Shown one piece after another: positions 22,221 to 33,275 of a stretch of 64,000 nt of DNA. Made by a program: the position numbers and the translations under genes. Source of the DNA: Tubulanus polymorphus (Eukaryota > Nemertea > Palaeonemertea > Tubulaniformes > Tubulanidae). The stretch covers positions 10,514,231 through 10,578,230 of the forward strand of contig NC_134033.1 in NCBI RefSeq assembly GCF_964204645.1. The letters run 5' to 3'. The stretch's first letter is position 1; every line of letters begins with the position of its first letter. The notes below the pieces were generated by a model. It ran no database searches, was not told where the DNA came from, and saw nothing but the letters and a program-made list of their open reading frames with translations.

Positions 22221-22400
22221 TATAAATAGCGCTGCGTCGAGTAGGGAGAGAGAGAGAGCGAGTAAAACCAGCTCCGGCGAACGACCATCCAATTAATAAT
22301 GAATCGGTACCCGGTAACAATGGGTCGTTTGGCGAGGCAATTTGAATTAATGAAACGGGTCAATTTACATAAATAAAACAATAAGTTAGCAGAAGATCGG
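22221..22400. promoter_or_regulatory. TATA-like word and possible enhancer block
   Basis: TATAAATAG at 22221-22229 is a good TATA-box match, but no initiator stands out about 30 bases downstream (a GA run is there). From 22265 the DNA is non-repetitive with ATCCAATTAATAATGAATCG, GGTAACAATGGGTC (SOX-like) and TGAATTAATGAAAC, so homeodomain and SOX-type words cluster. No open frame of note. Regulatory function is inference. Confidence 0.25.
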
Positions 22401-22638
22401 ATCATAATAGAATTTGCAAATCAGAACCGACGCTGCTGCTGCTCGGAGCCATGTGTGTCGTGCGAGAGCGAGCTTGGCTCGTCGGTCGTGCAGTTGATTG
22501 ATATCCCATGTAATTTCCGGTGGGTAAGCCGGCGCTAGCATCAAACCACGCCAGAAATGTCATATGTTTTTGCGCTCTCCGCGTTCAATTCGCTCGGGCG
22601 TCATCAGTCATTTGAAGACATTTCAACCCGCGTGGTCG

Positions 22639-22663
22639 ACCGACCGACTGACTGACTGACTCT
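22639..22663. repeat. GACC/GACT tetranucleotide repeat
   Basis: A short run of GACC and GACT tetranucleotides. Confidence 0.75.
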
Positions 22664-22669
22664 CAGCCA

Positions 22670-24183
22670 GCCATACATCGCCGGCGCCATAGCCCTGTTA
22701 TAGCCATCACTTCAACGGAGCAGTCATAGCACTTAATCATGAATAAATCCGATATGTTTTTGAGGTCTTTAGAATTTTTATAGTACCTCATTTGTGGATC
22801 CATACCGCCCCCAAGAATCAGACAAAATCTATCAGTTCGATGTTTTAAGAATCTGAAAACTCTCTTGGACAATTTACATAATTAGCCACCTGTAAATTCC
22901 CTCTTGATATCTATTCGCAACATTTTTTAATTACCATTTCATCAGCTCAGGTTTAGCATTTATAGGCCTATATGTGTAGGCCTCGATGTAATAAAGCGCA
23001 CTGGATACAATTCGAAGGAGATTGAGTAGGATACATCATTACCATCAAGAAAAACTTGAAAACTGGGAGCGCACTGCAGCCCTATACGATCACTTCTACA
23101 GCAGTCGCAGCCTTTTAAAGCCCCAGTGAACATCACAGCAAGCCTCTCGTTACCGCTAGACTAAGGATAAAGTATAGGCCCTACGTCAAAAGATGTTTGA
23201 TTTGATGACATAGGTCACCACTGAAAATCACGGTCATCAAGTTGTCAAGTGATGTCACAGCCAATTTGGAAGACTGAAAGTTGTAGAACTGGGTGCAGGG
23301 ATTCGGTATGAACACAAAACTTCTTTTAAAAACGTGGGACTGGATCCACAGTTCAACTCTGGACTCAGCTTATCGGCCTTCTGTTAGGATTTGACACAAG
23401 TCGAACCCCGCAGATTTTGGATCTACGTAGTACCACAGTTCTTGATTCTTGGGAATGAAATGATTTTTTAACTATTGAGCCTGAACAGTTGTGATAACCG
23501 GATTCAGAATTCTGAAGACACTGAGACAGGTGCACCTATTTCAATTTTGATTTCAATTCTGCTATCAATCCTAATTTATTTCGTAAGGCATCAGGGTTTT
23601 AAAGTATTTACAAACGAAACACAAATAAAGCAAAAGCCAGACGGCCGCTTCGGCAAGCACCCTTGAAAGAAAAGAGGGAGAGAAAAAAAGCAAGAGAAGA
23701 GTCACGATGGGGTTCAGGGTCTTCGGAGTAATAAAACTCGGCAACAATATCAACTTCCGGATTATTAAACCCAGAATGATCGTAATGTATCAGTTCAATA
23801 TAGCACACTAATATCGCAGGGGGTGGGGACTGCTGGGTATACATTGCGCTTTATATTACCGGCAGTACCACCAACAGCAGCAGCAGCAGCAAATATAAAA
23901 TATTTGTCGAGGATAATTACCCGGACGATTTATCATCAGAAGCTGTAGCGAGTAAATGAATTGCTGCTCGTCCCCTGAGACCAGCAGACGAACACACACC
24001 GCCTCCGTTCTATTGCTTTAAAGAAATTGCAGTCGTATAAACCATATCTAACCAGTCACACAGCTGACTGTGCCTCCTCCGCTCAGGTTTATTGGTTATT
24101 AGTTTATTAGTTTTCTAGAAGGACACGCCAGTACCAGGCACCAACAACAGGAATCGAAGCTTTTTTGATAATTAAATGCTAAA
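22670..24183. other. Unique DNA, no gene seen
   Basis: Short family B-like words occur near 23280 and 23340 (GTAGAACTGGGTGCAG; GGGACTGGATCCACAGTTC), so a decayed family B copy is likely there. A CAG run lies at 23876-23891. No exon recognised. Confidence 0.4.
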
Positions 24184-24490
24184 CTGGACCCAACTCCGCG
24201 GTTGTGAGATAAAATTGGCGCGATAGGTTTGAAACATCGGAAATTAATTTACTTAAGTCTTGAAACTGGCTCTAGAACTGTGGAACTGGCTCACGAACCG
24301 TGGTACTAGGTTCAGAATTGTGGTACTGGCTCACGAACTGTGGAACTGGCTCAATAAATGTAGAACTGGCTCACAAACTGTGGAACTGGCTCAAGAACTG
24401 TGGAACTGGTTCACGAACCGTGGAACTGGGTTCAGATACTGTAGAGCTGGCTCAAGAACTGTGGAACTGGGTTCAGAACTGTGTCAGAAA
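24184..24490 (+). repeat. Minisatellite built from family B ends (array 2)
   Basis: It begins with a degenerate family B left half (ACTGGACCCAACTCC, TTGTGAGATAAAATTG). From 24246 it becomes a tandem array of the ~20-base unit CTCA(C/A)GAACTGTGGAACTGG, about twelve copies. The transition from transposon to array within one locus suggests the array grew from the element's terminal repeat. Open frames rich in Leu/Trp/Gly/Thr are translation of the repeat. Confidence 0.8.
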
Positions 24491-24778
24491 TTTCAAAATC
24501 ACAATTTTCCTTAATATTTCGAATTGGAAAATTTGAAAATTAATCGTAAACAAAAAATATCAGTATACTGATTCAGTATAATATCAGTTACCGGTAAACA
24601 TTGTTTGTGTCTTGATGTGCGAGTAAGTTTATATCTTGTCTCTGGTCTCCGCGCTGTGGAATTTCCTTCACCTCTATCCGTTCTTTTCACCGTCAAACGA
24701 ATATTGAATTCCTAACAGCAGAAAATGATACATTATTGAGATAACGCGCAATTTTCCTGCTAGTTATTAAAAAGATAC

Positions 24779-25063
24779 TCAGCGGGTGGCTGCGGCAAGC
24801 GAGTCGCAGACGACAGCGGCAATACAAGTATACCTACAAAAAGCGGGTCGCATTCGATTTCTGACGCCGTTACAAAAAAACGACCCGAATCCGAAACCGA
24901 GTGGTACACCGTACGCGGTTCCGGTTTCCCTAAAATCTAGGGTACGGACAATACGCGCCGGATTCCATTGCTGGTCAAAATACACTTCGCGGTAGTTACA
25001 GTTGCCGGCGTTCTCTCGGGGAAAAGCCAGCACGTCTTTTGTGCCTCGGCCAGATCCGATATC
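24779..25063 (-). CDS. Possible exon, GC-rich open block (weak)
   Basis: On the minus strand a frame is open from 25063 down to a stop at 24779. It reads through motifs such as NYREVYFDQQW and YGVPLGFGFGSFFCNGV, with codon choice that looks less random than the surroundings. The plus strand is also open over 24786-25250 in two frames, a warning that this may simply be a stop-poor GC-rich patch. I recognise no family and see no decisive splice sites. Confidence is low. Confidence 0.15.
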   Translation of the reverse strand, partial: DIGSGRGTKDVLAFPRENAGNCNYREVYFDQQWNPARIVRTLDFRETGTAYGVPLGFGFGSFFCNGVRNRMRPAFCRYTCIAAVVCDSLAAATR

Positions 25064-25163
25064 TCATTTCGGGATCTCATTTCGCTCGATATCACTCGAT
25101 ACGGTGAATTATCGGCGTCAAAAAGCCGATCACACGATATTTAAGTATGTCCTTCACTCGACG

Positions 25164-25215
25164 CGCGTAGTATATAGTGCGCGGGGGCTGTGTCAGACTG
25201 AAACGAACATCCTCA
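25164..25215 (+). promoter_or_regulatory. TATA/initiator-like pair
   Basis: TATATAG at 25171-25177 precedes an initiator-like TCAGACT at 25193-25199, in GC-rich DNA. The spacing of about 24 bases is shorter than the usual 28-32, so this is a weak promoter candidate. A possible donor (GCGGGTAAAC) occurs near 25329. Confidence 0.15.
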
Positions 25216-25648
25216 ACTCGCACTGGTGCGCTCATATTTTTTTCTTATAGATTTGAACACGTTGACTCATCTCACATCGGGAAAATAGGATTTCTGAAAA
25301 GCGAATTGCTTTGTGTTCTTGTTTGCGGGTAAACGTGGTATGATGATCACTCGTTCAGTTGTAACCGACAGTATCCTAGTCTTCGCGGAGAGAATTCCCA
25401 ACATTTATGACGTTTAGTCATATGGACTTAAAAACGATTCGTTTTAGAAGGAGTCCATAATTCATTATAACGCACAGGCATCTGTTAAATACTGATTTCA
25501 TAGTTTTTCCCAGGGACAAGTCGTCAACTCGAAGAGGTAATCTTAGTGATTTTGTGCTAATTAAAATTCCAACGATACCATTAACATCGGTTCATAGTTA
25601 TTTTGAAGTTGCTAGGGCCAGGGAGGCCTGGAAGAATTGACCCTCCCT

Positions 25649-25670
25649 TTATATATATATATATATATAT
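25649..25670. repeat. AT dinucleotide microsatellite
   Basis: About ten uninterrupted AT units. Confidence 0.9.
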
Positions 25671-25711
25671 CTTGAACCTGCTTTGAAGAACCTGCTAAAC
25701 CAAATCTTTTA

Positions 25712-25799
25712 GAAAATTCCACAGTTGTAAGTTTAGACCTGACTGAAATCTGTTCATTTTCAATTTTCAGTCTTATTCAACTGTGGAACTAGGTCTAGA
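25712..25799. mobile_element. Family B MITE, copy 5 (short)
   Basis: AAAATTCCACAGTTGTAAG on the left and CAACTGTGGAACTAGGTCTA on the right are inverted ends, with TCTGTTCATTTTCAATTTTC inside. It is shorter than the other copies by an internal deletion. Confidence 0.55.
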
Positions 25800-26540
25800 T
25801 GTTAGAAATTAACAATATTTTGGTTACTACTAAATTTGAATAAAACTTGTTAGCCTATAATCTATTGGTAATCAAAGATAATTTATCATAACAACTCTGG
25901 AAATCGTTATGTGAGTTTCACTTCAGTATTTTAGCAAAATCATATCTTTTCAACATCATTTCCTGTTAGATACATGGATACATAAGATGTTTAGAGGCTC
26001 AGTTGGCTATATTTCGAAAAGCTGGAATTACGTATGACCCCGACCAGGGAACACGAAACGGGATTGTCTATGCACAACACTTAGATTGTATTGTGTCTTT
26101 GATATAAAGGTTTTACGTTACCCCTCAGTAAACACTGCAATGAATCAATATATAAATCCACCCATAAAATGGAGCTGGAAATATTTATTTTGACACAATA
26201 ATTATCTATCAAAATGACTATTATCATTGTCATTTTATTTCCCCTGCGAATCTATAACAGCATGTGAATGAAACAGTTGGAGATTGCGGAGGCTTTGAAT
26301 CTGATTCTAGGGTCATTGGACAGTAGCCGATCTCGCGACCGGTGTCCCGTTACGAAACCATTGATTACTAACATCGTTTTCGTGCTGAAGTTTGTTTGAC
26401 CAGTTGTAACGAAATGGCCCCCGCTTCGTTGCTGGATACTGGCGACGTGTTTGTATGAGACACTCGTCCAGAGCGAGTATAGTGAATTTATAATGCGGCC
26501 ATTAGGCGCGTTCACACATACATTGTCTCCCGCTCACTCT
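25800..26540. other. Unique AT-rich DNA, no gene seen
   Basis: No exon recognised. The 87-codon minus frame at 26252-26515 has no domain. Confidence 0.4.
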
Positions 26541-26550
26541 CATTGCAGTG

Positions 26551-26965
26551 CCATATCCCGAAGCTACCCCCAAGCTGGACACTATCCCCCTTACACACGC
26601 AGTACCATATCCCAAAGCCATCCCTGGCTGAACACTCTCCCCCTAACACTTGTAAGTACCATATCCCGAAGTTATCCCTGGCTGTACACTCTCCCCCTTT
26701 AATATCCAGATCCAGATCCCGAAGCTACCCCCTGGCTGAACACTCTCCCCTTTTAACATCCAGATCCAGATCCCGAAGCCACCCCCGGCTGAACACTCTC
26801 CCACGTTCCATATCCCGAAGTTATCCCTGGCTGTACACTCTCCCCCTTTAATATCCAGATCCAGATCCCGAAGCTACCCTGCATGGCTGGACACTGTCCC
26901 TCTGTGTGTCTACGACCATTATCAGAGCCCAAAGCCGTCCTAGCTGGATTATTCCCCTTATACAG
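26551..26965. repeat. ~53-bp minisatellite with higher-order copy
   Basis: Units begin CCA(T/G)ATCCCGAAG and end with ACACTCTCCCCCTT-like words, about seven to eight copies. Units at 26659 and 26808 and the DNA after them are identical over roughly 70 bases while neighbouring units differ, giving a 149-base higher-order period. Pro/Ser-rich frames across it are artefacts. A C12 homopolymer follows near 26994-27005. Confidence 0.8.
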
Positions 26966-27005
26966 CCGGAGCCCGGAGCTACGGCCCGATCTGCCCCCCC
27001 CCCCC

Positions 27006-28400
27006 TATATGCAAGGTCTGTAAGGGCCCTCTTGCTGAATACAAAATCAAGTTAACAAATTCATAATACACCGTAACACAAAACATGATGGAAACAATGC
27101 AGTAATGATAATATCAGAATTAGTGAGTTAGGGATTTAAGGAGGGGGTATTTTATGGATGATTAAACACTGCTTTTGATTCTGATTCGTTTCAGTGTCTG
27201 GGTGAAGGGCCTTTTTTGTGTAAAAAGCATAGACTATTATCATTGTTATCATTATCATTTCGAAATGTGCATAAGACATTAAGTTCACGTGATATTGTGC
27301 ATTAAAGCGAACAACTGCTACAAATCGGTGATTAATACAAAAATACTATAAACAATCGAACATGAATAGGATCGTCAGGCATTCAACTAATAAAATCTGT
27401 CGCCGCCAAAAATTGTTTGAATGGCATTCGATATATGTATATAACATTCTAGACAATCGATGCAAACCAGGACGTCATCATAAAATTTAGAGAATCATCG
27501 AGCTTACAAATCAATTCAATCTGTGTTTGATTTTTTTGTGTATTTATTTATTACTTTTTCGGCTATGAATTTCGACTTAGTTTCATGAAATCATTGTTAA
27601 CAGTTGAAGCCCTAGACAAATATGATATAATGATGATAATTTGTATAGTTTGAATTTTGCGAGCTTACTTATTTTTTACCTTTCGACGGAAAAATGTCCT
27701 CTGTTTAGGAACTGGTTTGGAATGATTAATCAGAAATATATCATAATGTTCTTTTTTACTATGAATCGTGACTCAGATTTCGAGCGTAAATATTTTTTAA
27801 ATGAAGTTGACTACGTTTTACCCAGACTCTTTCGTCGGTTCGCCCATTGCGCGTGTTAATTTTGCAATTTACTATGTCCTACGTGACTGATTCGAAGTTA
27901 AGATTCAGAATACGAAACGTCGATCGGTTATCTAAAGTCTATAAGAAATTCGAAACTTTTTGAATCGACCGATTTATCGAGAAATTGAATCGAATTACAA
28001 CCTCTGCCCGCGAAGCGACGACTATTACACTGCGAACTGAGTCGAGCACTTCAAACCTTAGATAAATATTTTGATAATTCAAAGATCGGATTGCGAGCGC
28101 GCGCGCCTTACGAAGAAATCTCGGTTTTGAAATTAAAACCGCGATTCGTTTCAGCAGACGACTCTCTGGATCATCGGTTTACTGTGCAACGGAGTTTAAT
28201 ATTTCAGCACTTCGAACAAAAGGACGTCGCGGAACTAGATCTGAGATAAACTGGGTTAATTTTTAATCCATCTTTCCCGTGAAAACTAGTTGTTTAAGTT
28301 TCATTTTACTCGCCGCTGAAACCGCGTTCCGGATATTATTTCATTGGCGCTGAGATTTTCTGACAGTGTTGGAGATTGGAGATTCGTATAGAATATGTGA
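27006..28400. other. Unique AT-rich DNA, no gene seen
   Basis: No exon recognised. At about 27140-27260 the DNA has features of a decayed LINE 3' end (GGATGATTAAACACTGC, then ATTATCATTGTTATC). A CpG-rich patch lies at about 28080-28170. Confidence 0.35.
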
Positions 28401-28404
28401 CTAA

Positions 28405-28490
28405 ATCGGGACTCGAACCCACCGAATTTCAGTAAGAAATCGGGATTCGAACCCACAAAACTTGTGCGATAAATGGGATTCGAACGAAGA
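28405..28490 (-). repeat. Tandem array of Pol III B-box motifs (~33-bp unit)
   Basis: GGGACTCGAACCC (28408), GGGATTCGAACCC (28442) and GGGATTCGAACG (28475) recur every 33-34 bases. On the minus strand the first two contain perfect B-box cores (GGTTCGA(G/A)TCC), and the third has one mismatch. AAATCGGGA or AAATGGGA precedes each. No A box or cloverleaf is present, so these are not tRNA genes. B-box-only sites are known in other eukaryotes to recruit TFIIIC without RNA polymerase III; that role here is inference. Confidence 0.6.
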
Positions 28491-29140
28491 AATTCACAGG
28501 TCACGGGCACTGTCAATCTAAGATTTAGGTTTATGGCTTTTAAATCGTTCCTCTCTGCGTATCGCGCCTAAGTACTCGACAGAAATGAGCCGTTATATAG
28601 ATCTCTGCGCGGTCCGCGCTAAAACGATCATTAATTCGAATTTCAAAAACGAACCGAAAAATTCATAATCCGTTTTTAATTTCATCGATCCGTCGACATC
28701 ATCGCCCCTGACAACCGTGAAAAATCGTTGATAAAACACGCGACTGGCGCGCGCGCTGAGGCCCAGTCAGGCAAGTCGACTAATCGACAATTCGTGCTTT
28801 TTTCACGCTTCATTCGAGATGCCGTATGTCGGCTGTCAATTTTACGACATTGTTTTACGACCTATCGCTTGACGGCAGACAACAAGAACGCAGAACATGT
28901 CAACTTGATCGCTTTTAGACAGCGAACCAATTTCTCCGTCACACAAGACAAATCTTCAGAGCTTTCACCATCATCTCTATTTATCTTCTGAGAGACTAAT
29001 TACACGAACTGTAGTGAAGAAGATTGTTTTCTTGTAAACTGTTTAAAATTAAGTGACGTATGATACTATCGTTCATTTTTGGAATTTTCAAAAGATTCGT
29101 GTTTTTCATCAGTTGAACCTGTGGTGACGTCACCGTTGTA
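28491..29140. other. Unique DNA, no gene seen
   Basis: CpG-rich at about 28540-28760 and AT-rich afterwards. The 87-codon plus frame at 28728-28991 lacks domain features. Confidence 0.35.
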
Positions 29141-29141
29141 T

Positions 29142-29199
29142 CCAACACTAAAACTTTCTTTAAAAACACTCCAACACTAAAACTTTCTTTGAAAACACA
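29142..29199. repeat. 29-bp direct duplication
   Basis: CCAACACTAAAACTTTCTTT recurs after exactly 29 bases (29142 and 29171) with one A/G difference in the following words. Confidence 0.85.
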
Positions 29200-29355
29200 A
29201 CTTTAGCCACAATGATAGTACATGTAGGCTAGTGAATCAACAACCATACAGTACGTTCGCCTGCTATGTATTAGATTTGATATTATATTTATTATCACTT
29301 GCCCAAAAAGTTTTTACACATGTCAAGTAGAATTTGATATTTCACAAGACGTAAT

Positions 29356-29792
29356 TTGTTAATAGACTTCTTTAAACTGTATGACTTTGTATTTCAACGA
29401 TACAACAACTTTTACATCGACGGTCATCTTGCAACGGTGATCTTTCCGGATTTGACGGAATCCCGTGACATTGGTGGTAAAAATGTGTTTGAAATTTATC
29501 GAACCATGATCTTTGTCATCGAAATCCAAGCTGGCCGTCGCTGTCACGTAAAAGAGGGTTCAGCATTCACTTCGGTGATGAAAATTTAAATCTCGCAAAA
29601 CATTTGCCTCCATACTACGTATTTGAGGGATGTGATAGATATGAGCTGTGTATTAGCAAGGAAGGCAATTTTTATGTGTCTTGTAATCCGAGGAACCCAA
29701 TCCGATCAGACCTCCACCGTCACTGCCGCCATGTTGGTTTAAAAGGTTCTTACGACACGTTCCCAGACGCCGGCGGATACCTGGCGCGCTGA
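29356..29792 (+). other. Two adjacent open frames, coding status unclear
   Basis: Frames at 29356-29589 and 29604-29792 follow one another on the plus strand in different phases. They read protein-like stretches such as NVFEIYRTMIFVIEIQAG and CDRYELCISKEGNFYVSC. The minus strand is also open at 29359-29547. No domain or splice junction is recognisable. It could be a frameshifted remnant of a coding exon or chance. Confidence 0.15.
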
Positions 29793-29814
29793 AAAAGACG
29801 TTATATCTGAATTA

Positions 29815-29960
29815 ATCGGGATTTGCGTCATTGCGACGAGCAGCCGCTACAGACGGCTCACGTTAAAACCTCGCGCTGAACGAGATTTTTAAGGCTCTTT
29901 AATGTAATTATCCGCACATAAGCGCATTGCCCCGATAAATAGATAGTTTCAAAGGCAGAA
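29815..29960. promoter_or_regulatory. Possible conserved regulatory block
   Basis: Non-repetitive, CpG-containing DNA with homeodomain-like words (GAATTAATCGGGATTTGCG; CTTTAATGTAATTATCCGC) and no open frame of note. Enhancer status is inferred from word content only. Confidence 0.2.
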
Positions 29961-30117
29961 ACGGTGCACCCGCTAGAAACTGACTTGATTCTCCTTCTTG
30001 CAGAAATAGTAGCAGTCAGCCTGTGGGGTCAAGATACATATAACATACACGTGTTTTTTCCGGCATTAGCTCTGCAGGGAAATAGCCAGGGCATGGAGGC
30101 TAACATTTGGCGTCAAC

Positions 30118-30345
30118 AGTTGTAAAGGTCCCGCAATTCTTTAGTTGCAGAGGTACCAGATCTAACACTGTATACGTCACAATTCAAGTCCTATGATATG
30201 ATTCTATAGTTGTGGAGGTCCTAGTTCTACAATTGTGGAGGTCCCAGTTATGCTAGTTATTGAGGTTCCAATCCTAAAGGTCCATCCTGGAGATCCCACT
30301 TCTACTATTGTGGAGGTCCCTTCTACTGTTGTGTAGAGGTCGTCA
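30118..30345. repeat. ~22-bp minisatellite GTTGTGGAGGTCCCAGTTCTAC
   Basis: Degenerate head-to-tail units containing TTGTGGAGGTCC and AGTTCTAC, about nine copies. It resembles the family B end-derived arrays in length and wording (GTGGA, AGTTC) but the relation is not certain. Confidence 0.65.
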
Positions 30346-31586
30346 GTTGTTTGAGTTCCCCAATTCCAGGTAATTTGTTGGGGATTCAATTGCTTACAAA
30401 TAGGCTCTGCCGGCCACTTCACAGCCGCAGGGTTGTCGTGTGTCCTTACAGAGCGCCAGTTAAAACAATTGGTCCGGTTCCATATGGGTTTAATTTGTTT
30501 GTGAATTGTCAATTTTCAATACTTTCAGCACACTGAAGCGTAACTACTGCTGCTACTGCTGTTGACAATGTCTCCGTTGACATTAAGCAGTTAAAATTGA
30601 TTGAATTTCGCTTGTAATTCAATTGACTGTGAATTTAAATCGTTTTACGCAAAAACGTCGAAGTCAATTAAAACGTTAAACGTAACTGGAGATGTTGACT
30701 TTTCAACTGCAATAATTCTTTATCATCCAATTCGAACCATCGGTGATATGTAAATCCCGAAACTGCATTTCAATGCCCACGACGGCGCTCGTGTATCCGA
30801 CGGTCGATTTTTAACGCGCACTTCTTCGGCTTCGGTAGTTTAAAAAAAAGCAATTAAATTCAGTTTGGTTTCAGACACGTTTCGCGCTGGAATCTAATTT
30901 CCCAGTTTGTGCAAAAGGCGAGCACACACGCGCGATAGTGTTAATAACGAGAGCTCGGCGATACCGGCTGATTTTTAAAGGGTAATTGGACGGTATTATT
31001 CCCTCTGAAATTCGATAGGTATATTAATCCACCAGGCGCTATTGTCCGAGTCACGGAACAGAACTTACGACGGCGCGAAAATCCGTCATCTTTGCCGTGA
31101 ATGATTTTCAGGTCCTTCACGACGATATCGGATTTCATAGGCGCGAACTGTGGAACTCGGGTTTATTTGCTAATTGAGTCCGATTCCGAATTAGTTTTCT
31201 ACCCGCGTCGACGCCGTCACTGCGAAATCGAACTGCGATACAAAGAATATTGAAACACACAATACAGTCAGCCGGGGTGAGAGAGAGACTGGAATAATTG
31301 TTAAAAGCTATTTCTGCTAATGACTTGAAAACGTGGCCGGAATTCTTCAGAGAATTTGTACCTAAAATATGACTATACACGTCTAAGTGGTTCTAGGGTT
31401 GATAGAATGCAAGGATCAGATTCAGAGAAAGACTTTTAAGTGGAGTGACCTCTTTTGGGTCTGTTTCTTCGAAAGACCATTTTTAGTTCGTGGACCTTTG
31501 GAAACTTTAACCCGATAATTTTGAAAAAATATCGGACATTTCAACCATTTGAATCAGCTCTGAAAACATTTTATTAAAGCTAATGG
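30346..31586. other. Unique DNA, partly CpG-rich, no gene seen
   Basis: Blocks at about 30770-30830 and 30880-31140 are CpG-containing and non-repetitive, with words such as GGGTAATTGGACGG and TATTAATCCACCAGGCG. The minus frames at 30941-31380 overlap them but show no recognisable domain. These blocks may be conserved noncoding DNA. Confidence 0.3.
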
Positions 31587-31795
31587 TTAGCCACACTTTA
31601 TGATGTATCAATGTTCTACGTATAAAAAAGTAGAAAATATCTAGAGCAGTATTTTATCGAACAAGGCACCAAATGGGAATATGATAATAATGATTATTAT
31701 CATAATTATAATGATAATTATCACAACTAAAATAAGGTTTATTATCATAATTGTAATGATTATTATCACAACTAAAATAAGGTTTCTATCAGTCT
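31587..31795 (+). mobile_element. LINE- or SINE-like 3' end with GATAAT tail, copy 1
   Basis: GGTTAGCCACACTTTATGAT, ATCAATGTTCTACG and TATTTTATCGAACAAGGCAC recur in the same order at 55826-55900. The tail expands into ATGATAATTATCA words. Within the tail, TCACAACTAAAATAAGGTTT is duplicated with a 45-base period (31721, 31766). Confidence 0.5.
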
Positions 31796-32185
31796 CAGAG
31801 TGACTGAAATTGGGATTTGTTTCTTCGAAAGGACTCTCTGGGTAGTTTTTGGAAATGGGTTTTTCTTATGCAATTTATAATGTAGTTTAATTTACATTGT
31901 AATTAAATTCGTACGAATTTAATTACAATAGGGAGTAGCATGTGTGGATACAAAATATCGTGAAGTAGGACGTCGGACGACTGGTTATCGTCACTGGAAA
32001 CGTGACGTATAACCAATAGAAATTAAACCAGAAAATTAAGTTTAACGTTTCTGCGAGACTGGACACCCCGGGAATAGATTCGCCTTCAATTTCATAGATG
32101 GACTTCGCTCTTAAAAGGCTCAGTCCCATGGAAGGGGGCTCTGGGGAACTGTTGATTAGAATTTCAGTTATTTTCTATCTTAAAA
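31796..32185. other. Unique AT-rich DNA, no gene seen
   Basis: No exon recognised. ATTTAATTACAAT-type words near 31885-31925 form an imperfect inverted repeat. Confidence 0.35.
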
Positions 32186-32189
32186 TAGG

Positions 32190-32405
32190 AGGATTGACCC
32201 AATTGTTCATTTGATTGGTGTATAGATTTCGTTTGATTTTTTTATTGTTTTGATTTGGTATCCATTACAAACCCGAATCGAAACCGGAGGTTTGATTTTG
32301 AATTCCAGACTTAAGTACAGATACATTTGTGTGATCGGCGGTCGAATTTACATCATTTTTTGTTTAAATCGAAGTACACAGTTTATGGTTTTGAATTCTC
32401 GGGCG
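32190..32405 (+). mobile_element. SINE-like body 'GATCTTAGAATAGGG', copy 2
   Basis: AATAGGAGGATTGACCC, TTCATTTGATTGGTG, TTTCGTTTGATTTTTTTATT, GAGGTTTGATTTTGAATTCC and TTTAAATCGAAGTACACAG match the copy at 15948-16160 in order. Confidence 0.55.
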
Positions 32406-32799
32406 AGAATTTTCAAATTTTTTTATTCATTCCTCTCGCCGTTCAGAACATTTTTTTAGTATGGCCTGGCTTAGCCACTGAGGGTCCAAGCCAGGTCGTG
32501 ATATATATCATCTATCTACTGACTGTATGACACATACAGACAGTAACTGCTGTTAATGCCTCTGCTCTCACAGTCGACTGGGCGTGAAATCTAGCGTCAT
32601 TCTTTACTCACGCCATATTGATTTTAGTTCCATTTTATCGGCGATGAAATGCCACTAATTCGAGAGGTTTTCTCCCCGCCGCGAAAATGTAATCTTTCTT
32701 TTATTTCTCATAATCTCTCTCTCTCAGTACATTCATTTTTCAAATTATTGATACTTATATATAAGCACCTAGTTTTATGGATTGAATGATTTACAAATG
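32406..32799. other. Unique DNA, no gene seen
   Basis: No exon or repeat recognised before the purine tract. Confidence 0.35.
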
Positions 32800-33275
32800 T
32801 CATAGAGAGAAAGGGAGGGAGAGAGCAGAGAGGAAGGTATAGATAGGAGAGAGTAAGACAAATGAGAAGAGAGGAGAGAGGAGAGAGGAGAGAGGAGAGA
32901 GGAGAGAGGAGAGAGGAGAGAGGGGAGAGGGGAGAGGAAAGAGGAGAGAGGGGAGTAGGGAGAGGTGAGAGGGGAGAGGGGAGAGGAAAGAGTAGAGAGG
33001 AGAGAGGAGAGGAGAGAGGGGAGAGGGAGAGGGGAGAGGGAGAGGAAAGAGTAGAGAGCAGAGAGGAGAGAGTAGAGAGGGGAGTGGGGAGAGGGGAGAG
33101 GAAAAAGGAGAGAGGAAAGAGGAGAGAGGGGGAGGAAAGAGTAGAGAGGAGAGAGGAGAGGGGAGAGGGGAGAGGGGAGAGGAGAGAAGAGAGATGGGAG
33201 TAGAGCGGAGAGAGAGAGAGAGCGAGCGGAAAGAGAACATAGACGAAGAGTGATGGAGAGAGAGAGAGATAGATA
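32800..33275. repeat. Very long GA-rich purine tract
   Basis: Nearly 480 bases of GAGAGGAGAG-type sequence with rare pyrimidines. It is the longest purine run in the window. It opens frames of up to 213 codons on the minus strand (Ser/Leu/Pro) and 113 on the plus strand (Arg/Glu/Gly), all artefacts of composition. Confidence 0.9.

Noticed and set aside
28405-28490. tRNA gene cluster
   Set aside because: Only T-arm/B-box words are present; no acceptor stem, A box or anticodon arm can be folded around them.
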